From NCBI GenBank assembly GCA_900767375.1, contig CAAFYX010000120.1:1-9924 (forward strand): 9,924 nt of DNA, in the 5' to 3' direction. Position 1 is the stretch's first letter; every line of letters begins with the position of its first letter. Made by a program: the position numbers and the translations under genes. Shown here one piece after another: positions 1 to 6,918 of this stretch. The DNA comes from Rikenellaceae bacterium (GTDB lineage: Bacteria > Bacteroidota > Bacteroidia > Bacteroidales > UBA932). Below the pieces are notes generated by a model, which was given only the letters and a program-made list of their open reading frames with translations, was not told the DNA's origin and searched no databases.

Positions 1-215
1 GCCGACGCGCTCGGAGCGGCAACGTCAGAAAGCGGAGACGGAAGTCCGGACTGCGGAGCTTCCGCGGAGCCATTGGCACAGAACGAAAGCTGCGAAGGGT
101 CGATCACGCGGATGACCGCATTGCGGCTCAGCTTGAACTGGCGGGCGACGGTCTTCTTGACCTCGTCAGCGCGAAGCCTCCTCCCAACGGGGACATTGAT
201 CTCAATCTCTCTCAT
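1..215 (-). CDS. 5' part of gene downstream of tsaD; possibly an FAD-dependent oxidoreductase (partial)
   Basis: An open frame starts with ATG at 215-213 on the minus strand and runs off the left edge (71 complete codons). The protein begins MREIEINVPVGRRLRADEVK and continues with a basic helix-like stretch (KKTVARQFKLSRNAVIRVID). It lies 4 bases after the tsaD stop codon, so it is almost certainly co-transcribed with tsaD. The opening, a short strand followed by a K/R-rich helix and another strand, resembles the small N-terminal domain of the COG2509-type NAD(P)/FAD-dependent dehydrogenases of Bacteroidetes, as I remember them; no FAD-binding glycine motif is visible because the gene is cut, so this naming is tentative. 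Residues about 47-71 turn abruptly into a Ser/Ala/Pro/Gly-rich stretch whose DNA is full of short inverted repeats, perhaps an insert. No Shine-Dalgarno sequence precedes the start. Confidence 0.6.
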   Translation of the reverse strand, partial: MREIEINVPVGRRLRADEVKKTVARQFKLSRNAVIRVIDPSQLSFCANGSAEAPQSGLPSPLSDVAAPSAS

Positions 216-219
216 CGGC

Positions 220-1242
220 CTAGAAATCCGCTATGCGGGAAACCGGAGCAATGTCGAGCGGACAGCGCTCCCCCGCCTGATAGTGGAACCAGCCGGCGAT
301 AGCGATCATTGCAGCATTGTCAGTAGTGAACTTAAACTCAGGCAGATAGGTGTTCCAGCCGCGTTTCTGCCCCTCCGCGACGATGCGGTTGCGAAGACCG
401 CTGTTGGCGGAAACGCCGCCGCCGATGGTTATCTCCTTGATGCCGGTCTGCTTGGAAGCCTTGATGAGCTTGTCCAGCAGGATGTCCACCAGCGCCTTCT
501 GGAACGAAGCGCAGATGTCGGCCTTGTTCTTCTCCATAAAGTCCGGATCCTTCGCCATCTCGTCGCGCACGAAGTAGAGCAGCGAAGTCTTGATGCCGCT
601 GAAGCTGTAGTCCAGCCCCGGGATGTGCGGCTTGGCGAACTTGAAGCGGTTCGGATCGCCCTGGGCGGCGAGCTTGTCGATGATAGGGCCGCCGGGATAG
701 CCCAGGCCCATCATCTTCGAGCATTTGTCGAACGCCTCCCCCACTGCATCGTCGATGGTCTGGCCGAGGATCTCATAGTCCAGCGGGCTGTTCACCCTGA
801 CTATCTGGGAGTTGCCTCCGGAGACCAGCAGGCACAGATAAGGGAACGCCGGCTGGCGGTTCTCCTTGTCATACTGCTTCACGAAGTTTGCAAGGATATG
901 GCCCTGGAGATGGTTGACCATCACCATCGGGATATCGAGCGATAGCGAAAGGGCCTTCGCGAACGAAGTTCCCACCAGCAGCGAGCCCAGAAGGCCCGGG
1001 CCGCGGGTGAATGCGATGGCAGTGAGTTCCGTGGCCTGCACGCCGGCGCGGGAGAGCGCCTCGCTGACTACAGGGACGATATTCAGCTCATGGGCGCGTG
1101 AGGCCAGCTCGGGCACCACGCCGCCGAACGCCTCGTGAACCGCCTGGCTGGCGATGACGTTCGAGAGGAGGTATCCGTCCTTGATGACGGCAGCTGAAGT
1201 GTCGTCGCAGGACGATTCTATACCCAGAATGATATCTGACAT
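220..1242 (-). CDS. tsaD: tRNA N6-adenosine threonylcarbamoyltransferase TsaD
   Basis: TsaD transfers the threonylcarbamoyl group from threonylcarbamoyl-AMP to N6 of adenosine 37 in tRNAs reading ANN codons, acting in the cytoplasm with TsaB and TsaE. The 340-residue product has the usual family length. The ASKHA-fold start MSDIILGIESSCDDTSAAVI is present, followed by GGVVPELASRAH (about 40-51) and the metal-binding histidines of VNHLQGH (H111 and H115). Next come LLVSGGNSQIV (about 138-148), the nucleotide-binding GYPGGPIID, the KPHIPGLDYSFSGIKTS block, GGGVSANSGLRN and TTDNAAMIA with the metal ligand D308. GGNSQ replaces the GGHTQ common elsewhere, which I know from Bacteroides TsaD. The start at 1242 is the only ATG before the glycine-rich N-terminal strand, and a promoter motif lies about 24 bases upstream. 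It is transcribed away from the tamB-like gene and leads into the gene at the left edge. Confidence 0.97.
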   Translation of the reverse strand: MSDIILGIESSCDDTSAAVIKDGYLLSNVIASQAVHEAFGGVVPELASRAHELNIVPVVSEALSRAGVQATELTAIAFTRGPGLLGSLLVGTSFAKALSLSLDIPMVMVNHLQGHILANFVKQYDKENRQPAFPYLCLLVSGGNSQIVRVNSPLDYEILGQTIDDAVGEAFDKCSKMMGLGYPGGPIIDKLAAQGDPNRFKFAKPHIPGLDYSFSGIKTSLLYFVRDEMAKDPDFMEKNKADICASFQKALVDILLDKLIKASKQTGIKEITIGGGVSANSGLRNRIVAEGQKRGWNTYLPEFKFTTDNAAMIAIAGWFHYQAGERCPLDIAPVSRIADF

Positions 1243-1265
1243 ATATATTTGACTTAAAACCAGCG

Positions 1266-1273
1266 CAAAGTTA
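1266..1273 (-). promoter_or_regulatory. Putative -7 promoter motif for tsaD
   Basis: Read on the minus strand the bases are TAACTTTG, a full match to the Bacteroidetes housekeeping -7 consensus TAnnTTTG, in the context GCTAACTTTGCGC that is common in this phylum. The start codon of tsaD lies about 23 bases further on, leaving a short leader. Where the -33 TTG element would be there is only a T-rich run, so the upstream half is weak. Assignment rests on the motif and position. Confidence 0.6.
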
Positions 1274-1297
1274 GCAAATAATACGCGAAAAAATCAC

Positions 1298-1305
1298 TAA
1301 ATTTG
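1298..1305 (+). promoter_or_regulatory. Putative -7 promoter motif for the tamB-like gene cluster
   Basis: TAAATTTG matches the Bacteroidetes -7 consensus TAnnTTTG exactly and lies in the AT-rich divergent region. A start of transcription a few bases after it would fall near the perfect palindrome GTTTATAAAC (1309-1318). No clear TTTG is seen at the -33 distance. If this is the promoter, the leader is about 50 bases to the GTG at 1363, or about 18 bases to an ATC at 1330. Confidence 0.5.
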
Positions 1306-1362
1306 TAGGTTTATAAACGCCGCCGAACCATCAGAAAAGCACTTAAAATAGCCGGCCGCATA

Positions 1363-4300
1363 GTGCTGGCGCTCGCGACACTGCTTCTCTCCGCAGTGAT
1401 AGCCCTGCAGATTCCTGCAGTGCAGACCGCCGTCGTGCAGCGCATCCTTGACAGGACGGTAAAGGACATCGACGGCCGCATCGAGATGGAGAAGGTGGAC
1501 TTCTACCCTTTCAACACTCTGATAGTCAAGAATATAACCATCATAGACGAGCATCCGTTCGCAGGTGACAAGGACGTCCCTCAGGACACCCTCTTCCGCG
1601 CCGAGACCGTCGCCGCGCGCTTCAGCCTCGGCGGCCTGGTCTCGAAGAACGGCCTCAAGCTCCGCAAGGCCGAGATCGACAACGGCCGCCTCAACCTCGT
1701 CAGCGAGCCCGGCGAAACATACAAGAACAACCTCACCCGCATCTTCAGGATCATCCCGAAAAACAGGGAGAAAAACACGAAGGAAGTGCTCTCCATAGCG
1801 AAAGTGGTTGTCAAGGGATTCGACTTCCGCCTGATCAATTACCGCAAGCCGCTCGAAGCCCGTCCCGGCTGCATCGACTGGAGTGACCTCGAGGTCTTCG
1901 CGGATGTGGAAGGAAGCGATTTCAGAATCGCCAACAGCATAGTGAGCGGAAAGGCCCATAAGGCATCCATCACCGAAAAGACCGGTTTCACCGCCACCCT
2001 GAGCGGAGAAGTCAAAGCCGGACGCGGCCTCACCGAAATCGACCGCCTCCGTCTGAACGACGGTCTCTCGGACATCAGCCTCGATGTCTTCACTATGAAC
2101 TACACGGACAAGCGCGCCTTCAAGCGCTTCCTCAGCGAGGTCAGGCTCGGAGCCAACTTCGACCGAACCGTCCTCGCCCTTGAGACCCTCGGTCACTTCG
2201 TCAGCGCCTTCCAGGGCAAGCCAGCCGTCACCGAAATCACCTCGGGACGCCTCGACGGGTATGTCAAGGACCTCAGCCTCAAAGACTTCACCTTCGCCGA
2301 CCTGACCGGCGACCTCGCCGGAACCGTCGACGCGTCCGTAATCGGCCTGCCCGACACGCGCGCACTCATCCTCGACTGCGCCCTCAAGGACGTCAGCTTC
2401 ACCACCGGCGGTCTGAGCACCTTCGTAAGCCCTTGGACCGGCGGCAGCCTTGACCTGGGCCGCTTCGCGCCGCGCGAGACCTTCCACCTCGACGCCACCG
2501 CCCAGGGCACCATCGCCGACCTCGCAGCCCGTCTGGGCCTCTCCTCCACCGGAGCGGGAGCCGCAGACGCCAGCATCAGGATCAGGAACATCACCCGCAC
2601 CCAGCCGGTCGCCATCAATGGAACCGTCAGCACCGACGACCTTGACATCGGCAAGTTCATCGGCAAGGACTTCATCAAGGGATGCACCCTGGGCGCCGAA
2701 CTCAGCGCCACCCTGGCCAAGGGCAACCCGACCGCCATCATCGACACCCTCAACGTCAGCCGTCTCAGCGTCCTCGACTATGACTACACCGGCATACGCG
2801 CCGCCGGAAGCTATAAGGACCGCTCCTTCAACGGACGCGTCGTCTGCGACGACCCTAACCTGAACTTCCTCTTCAGCGGCCGCGTGAACCTCTCGAAGGC
2901 CGTCGATGATGCCAGGTACCGGTTCTATGCCACCCTCGGATACGCAGACCTGCACGCAATCCATCTCGACCCACGCCCTGAATCGAAGGTTTCAGTCAGA
3001 TCAATTGACGCTGACTACACACGCCACAGAAAAGGCGAGCTCTCCGGCACCGTGGAGGCCACAGGCATCATCCTCACGAACTCCCAGGGCACCGGCAACA
3101 TCGGCGACATCCGCCTCACATCATTCTCCGAGGCCGGCAACAACGAGCTTGAGCTGAGCTCATCCTTCGCGGACGCCCGTTTCCAGGGGACCAGGAACAT
3201 CGGCACCATGATCGGCGTCCTCAAGGACCTCGTGCTCAGCGAGCAGACCGGCGCGCTCTTCGCCGCATCCGCCGGCCGCCCGGACAGCGCCGGAGACTTC
3301 TACAGGGTGGACGTCAACCTCGGCGACAGCCGCGACCTCCTCGCATTCCTCGCCCCGGGCGCATACGTGGACCGCAACTCCACCGTCAGGCTCAGCATCG
3401 ACGGCGACGGATCCATGAGAGGCGCCATCCGTTCCCCGCGCATCGCATTCAAGGACAAATACGCCAAGGACCTCGCCATCGGCATAAACAACGGCGGCGA
3501 GGCCCTCAACCTCACCCTCACCGGCTCGGAGATAGGTCTCGGCCAGAAGCTCAGGCTTGAGGCCAATTCCCTCACCCTCTACGCCAAGGACAATCTCATC
3601 GGCCTCGGCTACAGCTTCGACAACGGCGAGGAGGAAGACTTCAAGGGTGACCTCTACTTCACCGCCGACGTCTCGGAAAGCCGTCCGGGCGAGCCAGTCA
3701 TCAGCGCCAGGAACCTCGAGTCCGTCATCCGCATCAGCAGCGAGGACTGGAACATCCAGCCCGCCGGCTACACCTACACGCGTGACGGCCTGAAGATAGA
3801 CGACCTGGAGATACACAACGGCAGCCAGTCCATCGGCATCGACGGAGGCATATCCCAGACCGCCAGGGACACCCTCAGGCTCAACCTCGGCAGCGTGGAC
3901 CTCTCCACTGTCAACCAGTTTACTAAGAAGGACCTGGCCCTTTCCGGACTTCTCTCCGGAAAAGCCATCCTCACCTCCCCGCTCAAGGATGAGATGGGGC
4001 TCCTTCTGAACCTGACCGACGAGGAGGCCTGCATCGCCGGCCTCCCGGTCGGAACCATCAGGGTCGGAAGCTCCTGGGTGGACTCTGACAAGAAGATAAA
4101 CATCGTCCTGCGCAACAGCCTGGACGGACAGACCAGCTTCGACGCCAGAGGCTTCATATCCCCGAAGACCAAGGAAATGGACCTGACCGCCGACCTGACC
4201 GGCTTCAACCTCGGATACGCCTCGCCGTTCCTCGAGTCCGTCTTCAGCAGGATGGAAGGAAGCCTGGACGGCAGCATCACCGCAGGCGGCACCATGAAGG

Positions 4301-5838
4301 ACCTCAGACTTTCCTCCAGGGACCTCAACCTCAACGGCGGCGTCCTCAAGGTAGCGTTCACAAACGTCCAGTACACCGTGGACGGTCCGCTCCACCTCGA
4401 CAGGTCAGGCCTCCACTTCGACGACCTGACCATCCGCGACAGCTCGACCGGCCGCGGCACCCTCTCAGGAGGCATCGACCTCTCCGATTTCAGGAACATC
4501 AGGATGGACACCCGCATAAGGCTGGACAACATCGAGTGCCTGAACACCTCGGAGCAGGACAACAGTTCATTCTACGGCCACGTGTTCGGCAGCGGCAGGA
4601 TGAACATCACCGGACCTTTCAGCGACCTTCTGCTCGACATCGACGCCACCACCACAAAGAACGGCCACTTCCACATCCCGCTGAACTCCGGAGCAAAGGG
4701 AGGCGCCCTGAGCGACCTCCTCATATTCAAGGAAGCCCGGGTCGAATACACCGACCCATACGAGGAGATGATGGCCGAGCACTTCACAAAGAAGAAGAGC
4801 GGCCTCGGCGTGCGTCTGCGTGTCAACGCCACGCCTGACGTCGAGGCCAGCCTCGAGATCGACAGGTCCCTCGGCAACGTCCTCACCGGCTCCGGCTCCG
4901 GCATCATAAGCCTCGACATCCGCCGGGCCAAGGACATATTCTCCATCCTGGGTGACTACACCCTGAACAACGGCAATTTCCACTTCAACGCGATGGGCAT
5001 CGCCCAGAAGGACTTCGCCATCCTCAACGGCAGCTCCATCAAGTTCAACGGCGACATCATGGACAGCGACCTCGACATCGACGCCCGATACAGCGTGAAG
5101 ACCTCGCTGGCCAGCCTCATATCCGACACGACATCCATCTCCACCAGACGCCTCGTCGAGTGCGACCTCAACATCTCCGACAGGCTCAGGAGCCCGAAGC
5201 TGTCGTTCGGCATCAATATCCCGGACCTCGACCCGACCGTCAAGTCGCAGGTCGAGAGCGCCCTCAGCACCGAGGACAAGGTCCAGAAGCAGTTCATAGC
5301 CCTCCTGGTGACCAACAACTTCCTCCCGGACGAGCAGTCCGGAATCGTCAACAACTCGAACATCCTGTACTCGAACATTTCCAATATCATGGCCAACCAG
5401 CTGAACAACATCCTCCAGAAACTGGAGATCCCTGTCGACCTCGGTCTGAAATACCAGGAAAGCAGTTCGGGCAACAGCCTCTTCGACGTGGCGCTTTCCA
5501 CCCAGCTCTTCAACAACCGGGTGGTCGTGAACGGCAACATCGGCAACCGCCAGAACAAGGCCGGACTGAACGATGACGTGGTGGGCGACCTGGACATAGA
5601 GGTCAAGCTGGACAAGAGCGGCCAGGTGCGCTTGAACCTGTTCTCCCACTCCGCGGACGACTACACGAACTACCTGGACCTCACCCAGAGGAACGGAGTG
5701 GGCGTGGCTTATCAGAAGGAGTTCAACTCCATCGGGGAGTTCTTCAGGGACCTGTTCAGCTCCAAGGAGGAGCGCCGCCGGAGGCGCGAGGCGCTCGAAG
5801 CGGTTGTAGAAGAAAGAAAAACCATTGAAATAGAATAA
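1363..5838 (+). CDS. tamB: TamB-like translocation and assembly module protein (DUF490 C-terminus)
   Basis: This 1,491-residue protein resembles the large TamB/AsmA-like proteins, which span the periplasm from an inner-membrane anchor and serve outer-membrane protein assembly or phospholipid transport. A hydrophobic segment (LALATLLLSAVIALQIPAVQ) forms an N-terminal anchor. The body is a long series of short alternating polar/hydrophobic strands rich in D, L, G, S and T, as expected for a beta-taco fold. The C-terminal part, from roughly residue 1100, reads like the DUF490 domain. It includes CDLNISDRLRSPKLSFGINI near 1267-1286, then FIALLVTNNF, LFDVALSTQLFNNRVVVNGN and NGVGVAYQKEF, and ends in a charged tail (KEERRRRREA). 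The start is uncertain: the frame is open back to 1309, and a basic stretch (RTIRKALKIAGRI) that would suit a signal anchor lies before the GTG at 1363 but has no ATG, GTG or TTG start. The gene stands head-to-head with tsaD and leads the plus-strand cluster. Confidence 0.88.
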   Translation: MLALATLLLSAVIALQIPAVQTAVVQRILDRTVKDIDGRIEMEKVDFYPFNTLIVKNITIIDEHPFAGDKDVPQDTLFRAETVAARFSLGGLVSKNGLKLRKAEIDNGRLNLVSEPGETYKNNLTRIFRIIPKNREKNTKEVLSIAKVVVKGFDFRLINYRKPLEARPGCIDWSDLEVFADVEGSDFRIANSIVSGKAHKASITEKTGFTATLSGEVKAGRGLTEIDRLRLNDGLSDISLDVFTMNYTDKRAFKRFLSEVRLGANFDRTVLALETLGHFVSAFQGKPAVTEITSGRLDGYVKDLSLKDFTFADLTGDLAGTVDASVIGLPDTRALILDCALKDVSFTTGGLSTFVSPWTGGSLDLGRFAPRETFHLDATAQGTIADLAARLGLSSTGAGAADASIRIRNITRTQPVAINGTVSTDDLDIGKFIGKDFIKGCTLGAELSATLAKGNPTAIIDTLNVSRLSVLDYDYTGIRAAGSYKDRSFNGRVVCDDPNLNFLFSGRVNLSKAVDDARYRFYATLGYADLHAIHLDPRPESKVSVRSIDADYTRHRKGELSGTVEATGIILTNSQGTGNIGDIRLTSFSEAGNNELELSSSFADARFQGTRNIGTMIGVLKDLVLSEQTGALFAASAGRPDSAGDFYRVDVNLGDSRDLLAFLAPGAYVDRNSTVRLSIDGDGSMRGAIRSPRIAFKDKYAKDLAIGINNGGEALNLTLTGSEIGLGQKLRLEANSLTLYAKDNLIGLGYSFDNGEEEDFKGDLYFTADVSESRPGEPVISARNLESVIRISSEDWNIQPAGYTYTRDGLKIDDLEIHNGSQSIGIDGGISQTARDTLRLNLGSVDLSTVNQFTKKDLALSGLLSGKAILTSPLKDEMGLLLNLTDEEACIAGLPVGTIRVGSSWVDSDKKINIVLRNSLDGQTSFDARGFISPKTKEMDLTADLTGFNLGYASPFLESVFSRMEGSLDGSITAGGTMKDLRLSSRDLNLNGGVLKVAFTNVQYTVDGPLHLDRSGLHFDDLTIRDSSTGRGTLSGGIDLSDFRNIRMDTRIRLDNIECLNTSEQDNSSFYGHVFGSGRMNITGPFSDLLLDIDATTTKNGHFHIPLNSGAKGGALSDLLIFKEARVEYTDPYEEMMAEHFTKKKSGLGVRLRVNATPDVEASLEIDRSLGNVLTGSGSGIISLDIRRAKDIFSILGDYTLNNGNFHFNAMGIAQKDFAILNGSSIKFNGDIMDSDLDIDARYSVKTSLASLISDTTSISTRRLVECDLNISDRLRSPKLSFGINIPDLDPTVKSQVESALSTEDKVQKQFIALLVTNNFLPDEQSGIVNNSNILYSNISNIMANQLNNILQKLEIPVDLGLKYQESSSGNSLFDVALSTQLFNNRVVVNGNIGNRQNKAGLNDDVVGDLDIEVKLDKSGQVRLNLFSHSADDYTNYLDLTQRNGVGVAYQKEFNSIGEFFRDLFSSKEERRRRREALEAVVEERKTIEIE

Positions 5839-5842
5839 CTTG

Positions 5843-6547
5843 ATGAAAGGAAAGCTCTATCTCATTCCATCCCCCCTGGGGGACAACGAGCCGGCGGAGG
5901 TCATCCCCGCCCCGACACTTGCCCTCCTGCAGAACATCGGCTGCTATGTGGTCGAGGAGGTGAGGACGGCCCGGAGGTACCTGTCGAAGGCGGGGCTGAA
6001 GGGCCATATCGGCGAACTTGAGTTCCACGAACTGAACGAGCACACGACCCCCGCCGAGGTGGAGGCACTCGCCGACCTGTTCGAGGACGGCCGGGACGTG
6101 GGCCTCATCACCGAGGCGGGCCTGCCGGCAGTGGCGGACCCGGGGTCCGCATTGGTGGCGCTATGCCACCGCCAGGGTATTGACGTAGTCCCCCAGGTAG
6201 GGCCTTCGTCGCTGATGCTGGCGCTGATGAGTTCCGGTCTGAACGGGCAGTCCTTCGCGTTCCTGGGCTATCTCCCGGCCAAAACCGACGAGCGCCGCAG
6301 CGCCATAAAGGCCATCGAGAAGACCTCCCAGGCCCACAGGCAGACGCAGCTCTTCATCGAGACGCCCTACCGCAACGACTCGATGATGGCCGACCTGCTG
6401 CAGGTGTGCCAGCCGTCGACCAGGCTCTGCATTGCGGCCAACATCACTATGCCGGACGCATACATAAAGACGAAGAAAGTCTCCGAATGGAGAAAAGAAA
6501 AAATCGAAATAGGTAAAAGGCCATGCGTATTCCTGATACTTGCATAA
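5843..6547 (+). CDS. RsmI-like SAM-dependent methyltransferase (tetrapyrrole methylase fold)
   Basis: The 234-residue product belongs to the COG0313 group that includes RsmI, the enzyme that 2'-O-methylates cytidine 1402 of 16S rRNA. Degenerate but ordered family motifs are visible: LYLIPSPLGD (5-14, matching the LVxTPIGNLxD start), EEVRTARRYLS (38-48), ITEAGLPAVADPGSALV (89-105, matching SDAGxPxxSDPG), VGPSSLMLALMSSGL (119-133), FLGYLPAK (140-147) and QLFIETPYRN (169-178, matching FYESPHR). It is shorter than classical RsmI (about 280 residues) and lacks its C-terminal extension, so it may be the shorter paralogue found in Bacteroidetes and its substrate is unproven. ATG 5843 was preferred over TTG 5840, directly before it, because it puts the first beta strand at the N-terminus. 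It begins 4 bases after the tamB-like stop codon. Confidence 0.87.
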   Translation: MKGKLYLIPSPLGDNEPAEVIPAPTLALLQNIGCYVVEEVRTARRYLSKAGLKGHIGELEFHELNEHTTPAEVEALADLFEDGRDVGLITEAGLPAVADPGSALVALCHRQGIDVVPQVGPSSLMLALMSSGLNGQSFAFLGYLPAKTDERRSAIKAIEKTSQAHRQTQLFIETPYRNDSMMADLLQVCQPSTRLCIAANITMPDAYIKTKKVSEWRKEKIEIGKRPCVFLILA

Positions 6548-6918
6548 TGGAGCTCGACTCCATGGAGTTCCATTCATACCACGGGTGCTTCGAGAAGGAG
6601 CGCGCCGAGGGCAACCGTTTCCTGGTGGACTTCAAGGGTGAAGTACCTCTGAAGAAGTGCGCGAAAAGCGACCGTCTGGAGGATGCCATGGACTATGGTG
6701 AGATCTTCAAGCTCGTGCGGGAGGAGATGGACAAGCCGTCTAACCTTCTTGAGAATGTGGCTTGGAGGATCGTGGCGAGGATCCACGAGGCTTTCCCTGA
6801 CGTTTATCCTTTCGCCGTCAGGGTCTCGAAGCAGAATCCTCCTGTGGGCGGTTCCTGCGAATGGTCCAGAATTACAGTTAAATACCCTGATACAGAAGGA
6901 TGCGGATTGCATTTTTAA
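6523..6918 (+). CDS. folB: Dihydroneopterin aldolase FolB
   Basis: FolB converts 7,8-dihydroneopterin to 6-hydroxymethyl-7,8-dihydropterin and glycolaldehyde in folate synthesis. The 131-residue protein has the family's usual size and motifs: FHSYHGCFEKERAEGN (16-31, the SYHG pterin-site segment), the MDYGEIF segment with Y58, SNLLENVAWRI with the pterin-anchoring E77, and VRVSKQNPPVGG with the catalytic lysine K103. Two starts are possible. ATG 6523 overlaps the preceding methyltransferase by 25 bases and has an AGG-containing purine run just upstream. ATG 6547 overlaps that gene's stop codon in a TAATG and gives a 123-residue protein of normal length, a typical arrangement for translational coupling. 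The 3' end overlaps the start of mtaB by 19 bases. Identity is secure, the exact start is not. Confidence 0.93.
   Translation: MRIPDTCIMELDSMEFHSYHGCFEKERAEGNRFLVDFKGEVPLKKCAKSDRLEDAMDYGEIFKLVREEMDKPSNLLENVAWRIVARIHEAFPDVYPFAVRVSKQNPPVGGSCEWSRITVKYPDTEGCGLHF

Noticed and set aside
73..945. A 290-codon plus-strand open frame opposite tsaD
   Set aside because: It runs antisense to tsaD, whose motifs are unmistakable, and its product shows no recognisable domain.
1297..2964. A 555-codon open frame on the minus strand inside the tamB-like gene, with similar long ones at 3160-4395 and 4567-5649
   Set aside because: These mirror the tamB-like codons in a GC-rich gene where antisense stops are rare. 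The translations are Val/Glu/Ala/Gly/Asp-rich with no recognisable motif, while the plus-strand frame has a clear family match along its length.
5870..5883. Hairpin TCCCCCCTGGGGGA at the start of the methyltransferase gene as a regulatory site
   Set aside because: It encodes the conserved Pro-Ser-Pro-Leu-Gly-Asp motif, so the symmetry is explained by GC-rich codon choice.
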